Origin: Ottowia thiooxydans DSM 14619
Lineage (GTDB): Bacteria > Pseudomonadota > Gammaproteobacteria > Burkholderiales > Burkholderiaceae_C
DNA: 64,000 nt
Direction of reading: 5' to 3'
NCBI RefSeq assembly: GCF_000422885.1
Contig: NZ_AUGX01000013.1
Location: 1 to 64,000 of the forward strand
Shown here: one piece after another, positions 60,419-64,000 of the stretch
How positions within the stretch are numbered: position 1 is the first letter of the stretch
Layout of the letters: each line of letters opens with the position of its first letter
Notes under the pieces: generated by a model
What the model saw: only the letters and a program-made list of their open reading frames with translations
The model's database searches: none
Told to the model about the DNA's origin: nothing
Translations under genes and position numbers: made by a program

Positions 60419-60886
60419 TTAAAGCGTGACCCCATGCGCTGCCAATGTTTGCACGCAGGCGCGAGCGGCTTCAGCGCCTTTGCCAACAAAGTGCCCGGAG
60501 AAGAACTCGTGGTGCGTGGCATGCTCGTGAAAATCCTTGGGGGTGAGCACCACCGAGAAAACCGGAATGCCACTGTCCAGCTGAACCCGCATCAGGCCGT
60601 CGATCACGGCGCCGGCCACAAAATCGTGGCGGTAGATCCCGCCATCCACCACGAGGGCGCAGGCCACGATGGCGGTGTATTTGCCGCTCCGTACCAAGGC
60701 CTGGGCCAGCAGGGGAATTTCGAACGCGCCGGGCACATTGTGCTCGTCAATAGGAGGGGTTTGGCCGGGGACCAACTGGCTCATTTCGGCGGTGAAGCCT
60801 TCGAGCGCACGAGAGACGATATCGGCATGCCAGTTTGCACGAATGAAGGCAATGCGGGGGTTGGAACTAGGTATTGACTGATTCAT
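60419..60886 (-). CDS. ribH: 6,7-dimethyl-8-ribityllumazine synthase, type II
   Basis: A 155-residue lumazine synthase, the penultimate step of riboflavin synthesis. IAFIRANWHADIVSRALEGF at the start, VPGAFEIPLLAQALVRSGKY, then VVDGGIYRHDFVAGAVIDGL and SVVLTPKDFHEHATHHEFFS. The IYRHDFVA...HHEFF pattern is that of the RibH2 (Brucella/Mesorhizobium type II, decameric) group rather than RibH1. AAGGAG precedes ATG 60886. It stands alone downstream of an FMN riboswitch, so it is probably an extra copy induced when FMN is low. Confidence 0.93.
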   Translation of the reverse strand: MNQSIPSSNPRIAFIRANWHADIVSRALEGFTAEMSQLVPGQTPPIDEHNVPGAFEIPLLAQALVRSGKYTAIVACALVVDGGIYRHDFVAGAVIDGLMRVQLDSGIPVFSVVLTPKDFHEHATHHEFFSGHFVGKGAEAARACVQTLAAHGVTL

Positions 60887-61021
60887 GGAAAGCTCCTTGA
60901 AAACTGAAGGACCAGGAATCAGGGCGCACACGAAACCGCTCCCGCCAGCGCGCGGCTAAGAATCACCCGGCCATAACGGCAGGCACAAGCCACGACGCCG
61001 CACGGCAGGCGGCTTCGCGCG

Positions 61022-61167
61022 CTCTCTTTCATCCGGACTATGACCGTCGGCCCTGGCATCTCACCAGGTCTGCTGACCTCCGGCGGGGACCGCCGGAGCG
61101 CTCGCGGGCTCCTGCTTCTTTCGAAACAGATACCGCCGGTGGGGACTTACACCCCGCCCTGAGAACG
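61022..61167 (-). promoter_or_regulatory. FMN riboswitch (RFN element)
   Basis: Read on the minus strand it begins CGTTCTCAGGGCGGGGTGTA, continues with GTCCCCACCGGCGGTA, contains GCGAGCGCTCCGGCGG, AGGTCAGCAGA and GGTGAGATGCCAGGGCCGAC, and ends GGTCATAGTCCGGATGAAAG. These are the conserved blocks of the RFN aptamer in order. It is 136 bases upstream of ribH. The region 60887-61021 is the expression platform; 61168-61301 holds the promoter side and no gene. Confidence 0.96.
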
Positions 61168-61301
61168 CTTGTCGACGATGCATTGGAATGCGCCGTCGCC
61201 CTCCAATGATACGACGAGGGGGCGAGGCTGGCATTTCTCACGCCAGTGCCCGACGCAACGCCAAGGTAATTGCGTAAGCCTGGTCAGATCATGGGCATGC
61301 G

Positions 61302-62132
61302 TTACCCGGAGACAATCCGTGTAATGAGCGCCTGTGCTGCAGCCGGGTTACGTGCTTTTGCAGCGGAGATGAAGTAGATGAATAAGTCGCGCGGTGCGCG
61401 GTTAGCCTCGGCCGCGCTGTCCGCATCAACCAAGGTCAGATCACGAGGCGCTTGCCCACGCTGCCAAGCCTGAGCGCGTTCAGCCCAATGGTCAAGATCC
61501 GAAGGCGTATAGCCGGCTGGCTCATCGGCTTGTGAGCGCATCAGCCGTGCATAAACGAAGCTGCTTGTGATGTCTGCAATGTTGGGATAGTCCGGCGAAT
61601 CGGTATAGACCGTGGCGACGCCATACTCGCGTGCCAGGCGCACGTAGTCCGCGCAGGCAAAGCTTTCATGCCGTGGCTCCAGTACGTGGCGCAGAGGCAG
61701 GCCATCCAGCGTGTCGGGCAGTACAGCGAAGAAGTACTCCAGATCAACCGCATCGAAGCGGTAGAACGGAGAGAGCTGCCAGACGATAGGACCCAGCTTG
61801 GCGCCTAGTTCGGTAATACCACTTTCCAGAAAACGCACCGCGCTTTCGGTGCCTTCGCGTAAATGGCGGCGCTGGGTGGCCAAGCGATGTGCCTTGAGCG
61901 AGAACTGAAACCCATCTGGCGTTTCGTCACGCCAGCGGGCATAGACTGCAGGCTTTTGGGCAGTGTAGAAGGTGGAGTTGATCTCGATGCTGCTCAGCGC
62001 GCGGCTCGCAAACTCAAGTTCTTTGGTTTGTGGCAATCCGGGCGGGTAAAACACACCTGCGCGCCAGCCGGCGAAGTTCCAGCCGCCAATGCCTACACGT
62101 ACATGGCCTGAAGTTCGACCGGATTTCATCAT
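61302..62132 (-). CDS. DUF72 family TIM-barrel protein
   Basis: A 276-residue DUF72 (YecE-like) protein. VRVGIGGWNFAGWRAGVFYP at the start, LSSIEINSTFYTAQKPAVYA with WRDETPDGFQFSLKAHRLAT, then LPLRHVLEPRHESF and IYFISAAKARNPAAAQALI at the end, all diagnostic. The family has an unknown function; it resembles sugar-phosphate isomerase or endonuclease-IV-like barrels. The start is ATG 62132 or the next codon 62129. It is a single gene divergent from none of its neighbours. Confidence 0.9.
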   Translation of the reverse strand: MMKSGRTSGHVRVGIGGWNFAGWRAGVFYPPGLPQTKELEFASRALSSIEINSTFYTAQKPAVYARWRDETPDGFQFSLKAHRLATQRRHLREGTESAVRFLESGITELGAKLGPIVWQLSPFYRFDAVDLEYFFAVLPDTLDGLPLRHVLEPRHESFACADYVRLAREYGVATVYTDSPDYPNIADITSSFVYARLMRSQADEPAGYTPSDLDHWAERAQAWQRGQAPRDLTLVDADSAAEANRAPRDLFIYFISAAKARNPAAAQALITRIVSG

Positions 62133-62244
62133 TCACACCTTTCAGAGGAAAACCTCTGGTTCAAATCCCACGCATTCGCTTCTCGGAGGCCGGATGAATG
62201 GTGTCCCCACGGGGAAGATGGCGAATCGAGGTGAATTCATCAGC

Positions 62245-63243
62245 CTACCTGCGGCGCAAAATCACCAGATCCTGATAGCCCATCATGGCTCCGTCGATGT
62301 GTTCCAGTACATCAAACCGCTTGCCCCAGACCCGTTTCACGTGAGCGGGGTTTTGAAACGTCGCGCGGTAGTACCCGGCGGGTGCGATCCCTTGCAGCGT
62401 ATCGTCCACGATGTCGTCGATGATGCCTTCACCGGCCAGACGTGCCTCCAGGCCGTTTTTCTTGGCAGCCGTCTCGCCGTGAATGGTCAAGGCCAGGATG
62501 GCGCCTTGTGCAGTGACGCGATGCAGCTCTGCCAGCCAGAAATCCTGAAAATCCCGGGTTAGATGCGTCATCACGGAATAGCCGATGACGGCGGTGAAGC
62601 TGCCATCGCGCATGCTGAGCGGTGCATCAGGCAAGATGGTTTGAAACCGGCCACGGGGGAGAAATTCCCTGCACCAATTGATCGCTTCTGCGTCGATATC
62701 GCAGCCAGTGTAGTCACCAAAAAGCGGGTTCTCCAGTAAAAGCCGCGCAAAGCGGCCGCAACCGCATCCGAAATCGAGCAGACGCGGTGACCCCGCAGGA
62801 AGGTGGGGCAAGAGATGCGGCAGGATCTCCGCTAGATTGACCACGCCACTGCCTACAAAGTCATATCCGTTGCGGCTGTGAATGACGCGATACATCAACT
62901 CAGGTGGAGGGAGCGGTTTTTTGCTACTTACGGCGGCCCGAATGGCCGTGGTTTGCTGGTTGCCCTCCACCAAGTGCTTCTGGGCCAGCATCGCTTGCAA
63001 GGCCTCTGGCGTTCCCAAGGGCATTTCCGGGCAGCTTTGGCAAGGTGGAGGCAGCTTGGCATGCAGGAGGGCGTGCCGCACCTCCCGCAAGCCTGCATCC
63101 ACCGCATCCAGATCCTGTGCATCCCACACCGGCGGAAAATGCCGGCAGGGGGAGCATGCCAAGCCGTCAACGAGGCGCACAGTGAAGCTCTCCCAGGGCA
63201 AGGAGCAAAGGCGTGTCGGCTGAGCTTGTTCAGGCGGGGTCAT
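62245..63243 (-). CDS. SAM-dependent methyltransferase with N-terminal SPASM-like Cys motif
   Basis: A 332-residue protein. The C-terminal two thirds is a class I methyltransferase with motif I LLDFGCGCGRFARLL (about residues 158-172) and YTGCDIDAEAINWC. The first 75 residues hold a spaced cysteine set Cys13, Cys30, Cys33, Cys68 and Cys71 (LCSLPWESF, ACSPCRHF, PPPCQSCPEM), with RHALLHAKLPPPCQSCP. This looks like the auxiliary Fe-S (SPASM) segment found at the end of radical-SAM enzymes, here without the radical-SAM barrel. ATG 63243 is preferred to TTG 63258. Target unknown; a role in cell-envelope or peptide modification is possible. Confidence 0.85.
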   Translation of the reverse strand: MTPPEQAQPTRLCSLPWESFTVRLVDGLACSPCRHFPPVWDAQDLDAVDAGLREVRHALLHAKLPPPCQSCPEMPLGTPEALQAMLAQKHLVEGNQQTTAIRAAVSSKKPLPPPELMYRVIHSRNGYDFVGSGVVNLAEILPHLLPHLPAGSPRLLDFGCGCGRFARLLLENPLFGDYTGCDIDAEAINWCREFLPRGRFQTILPDAPLSMRDGSFTAVIGYSVMTHLTRDFQDFWLAELHRVTAQGAILALTIHGETAAKKNGLEARLAGEGIIDDIVDDTLQGIAPAGYYRATFQNPAHVKRVWGKRFDVLEHIDGAMMGYQDLVILRRR

Positions 63244-63279
63244 GGCCTTGCTGTACAAGCTCGCGATTCGATGGCGGCT

Positions 63280-63984
63280 CTAACTCGCCGCAGGTATGAG
63301 CAAACCGCGCTGAACCGCCGGCCTTGCCACAAAGGTGTCGAGCACCCGCTTCACCTGTTTGAAACGCTTGAAATTCACCAGTTCGCTGGCCTCATAGAAG
63401 CCAATCAGGTTGCGTACCCATGGAAAGATGGCGATGTCCGCAAGGGTGTATTCGTTGCCCATGATCCAGCGGCGGCCCTTCAGGTGTGCATCCAGCACCC
63501 CCAGCAGACGTGAGCTCTCGGCTACATAGCGATCCCGTGGGCGCTTGTCCTCGTATTCCTTGCCGGCGAACTTGTGAAAGAACCCAAGCTGGCCGAACAT
63601 GGGGCCGATTCCCCCCATCTGGAACATCAGCCATTGAAGCGTTTCGTAGCGGGCCGCTGTATCAGCAGGGAGCAACTGCCCTGTTTTACCGGCCAAGTAC
63701 ATCAGGATGGCGCCTGACTCAAACAGCGCCAGTGGCTTGCCATCCGGGCCGTTCGGATCCAGGATGGCCGGGATTTTGTTGTTCGGGTTGAGCGAGATGA
63801 ATTCTGGAGACAGTTGGTCGTTCGTGGCGAAATCGACCCGGTGGGCCTCATAGGGCAACCCAGTTTCCTCCAGCATGATCGAGACTTTCACGCCATTGGG
63901 CGTGGGCAATGAATAAAGCTGTAAGCGATCGGGATGAAGGGCCGGCCATTTACGGGTGATGGGGTAGGAGCTGATCGAGTTCAT
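63280..63984 (-). CDS. Glutathione S-transferase family protein
   Basis: A 234-residue GST-fold protein. Thioredoxin-like N-domain: LQLYSLPTPNGVKVSIMLEE, then NPNNKIPAILDPNGPDG and the glutathione-contacting FESGAILMYLA. The helical C-domain contains RWIMGNEYTLADIAIFPWVR, the conserved Asp cap. The pattern resembles the YfcG/YghU-type nu-class disulfide-bond reductases. ATG 63984 is used; the open frame reaches TTG 63993. It is the last gene in the window and lies 36 bases from the methyltransferase on the same strand. Confidence 0.93.
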   Translation of the reverse strand: MNSISSYPITRKWPALHPDRLQLYSLPTPNGVKVSIMLEETGLPYEAHRVDFATNDQLSPEFISLNPNNKIPAILDPNGPDGKPLALFESGAILMYLAGKTGQLLPADTAARYETLQWLMFQMGGIGPMFGQLGFFHKFAGKEYEDKRPRDRYVAESSRLLGVLDAHLKGRRWIMGNEYTLADIAIFPWVRNLIGFYEASELVNFKRFKQVKRVLDTFVARPAVQRGLLIPAAS

Positions 63985-64000
63985 AAACACCAATATACGC

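Noticed and set aside
1-64000. tRNA, rRNA, insertion sequence, prophage or CRISPR loci
   Set aside because: No cloverleaf, rRNA block, transposase/integrase gene or spacer array was recognised on reading both strands.

Overview
The window reads as chromosomal DNA of a GC-rich betaproteobacterium, most likely a Comamonadaceae-type member of the Burkholderiales. The grounds are six Bug/TctC-type periplasmic receptors, a metX-metW pair, Comamonadaceae-style intergenic repeats (…CGACTCAGGGGG), an IPTL-CTERM protein and many small acyl-CoA catabolic operons. I see no tRNA, rRNA, phage, transposase or CRISPR. The genus call is inference. || Layout. 1-6.0 kb: the 3' end of an unknown gene, a MarR regulator with a divergent small ORF, a glycine-rich RRM protein, then a crotonase, an ADP-forming acyl-CoA synthetase and a Bug receptor, the last two ending inside dispersed repeats. 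6.1-9.4 kb: a SAM-II riboswitch with terminator ahead of metX-metW, then an amidase. 9.4-17.6 kb: a minus-strand operon Bug-hyuA-hyuB-hydrolase-Baeyer-Villiger monooxygenase, in which HyuB carries an EthD-like C-terminal extension; a LysR gene lies upstream. 18.8-21.7 kb: a TauD dioxygenase/Bug pair divergent from an IclR gene. 21.7-27.1 kb: a Fur-boxed fecI-fecR-TonB receptor-PepSY iron uptake operon. 27.3-34.4 kb: a large secreted nuclease, transglutaminase-like protein, hydroxypyruvate isomerase-like protein, Bcr/CflA exporter and a CopD-like membrane protein. || 34.5-48.6 kb (module A) and 50.2-57.2 kb (module B) are two parallel acyl-CoA catabolic modules. Each has an adjacent IclR regulator, a palindrome in the control region, a Bug receptor, a DUF35 protein beside a thiolase-fold protein without an evident nucleophilic Cys, acyl-CoA dehydrogenase(s), an enoyl-CoA hydratase and a class III CoA-transferase. 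Module A adds an ADP-forming CoA ligase, a MaoC hydratase, an SDR, a two-subunit acyl-CoA dehydrogenase and a nitronate monooxygenase. Its gene content resembles the steroid side-chain igr set of actinobacteria (paired FadE, MaoC, DUF35, Ltp2). I infer retro-aldol side-chain shortening of a branched or alicyclic acyl-CoA; the substrate is unknown. || 57.2-64.0 kb: a degraded copy of the DUF1439 gene tail, an ABC substrate-binding protein with an AMP-forming acyl-CoA ligase, an FMN-riboswitch-controlled type II lumazine synthase, a DUF72 protein, a methyltransferase with a SPASM-like Cys motif, and a glutathione transferase. The strongest candidates for something new are the DUF35/Ltp-like modules, the HyuB-EthD fusion operon and the SPASM-methyltransferase fusion.
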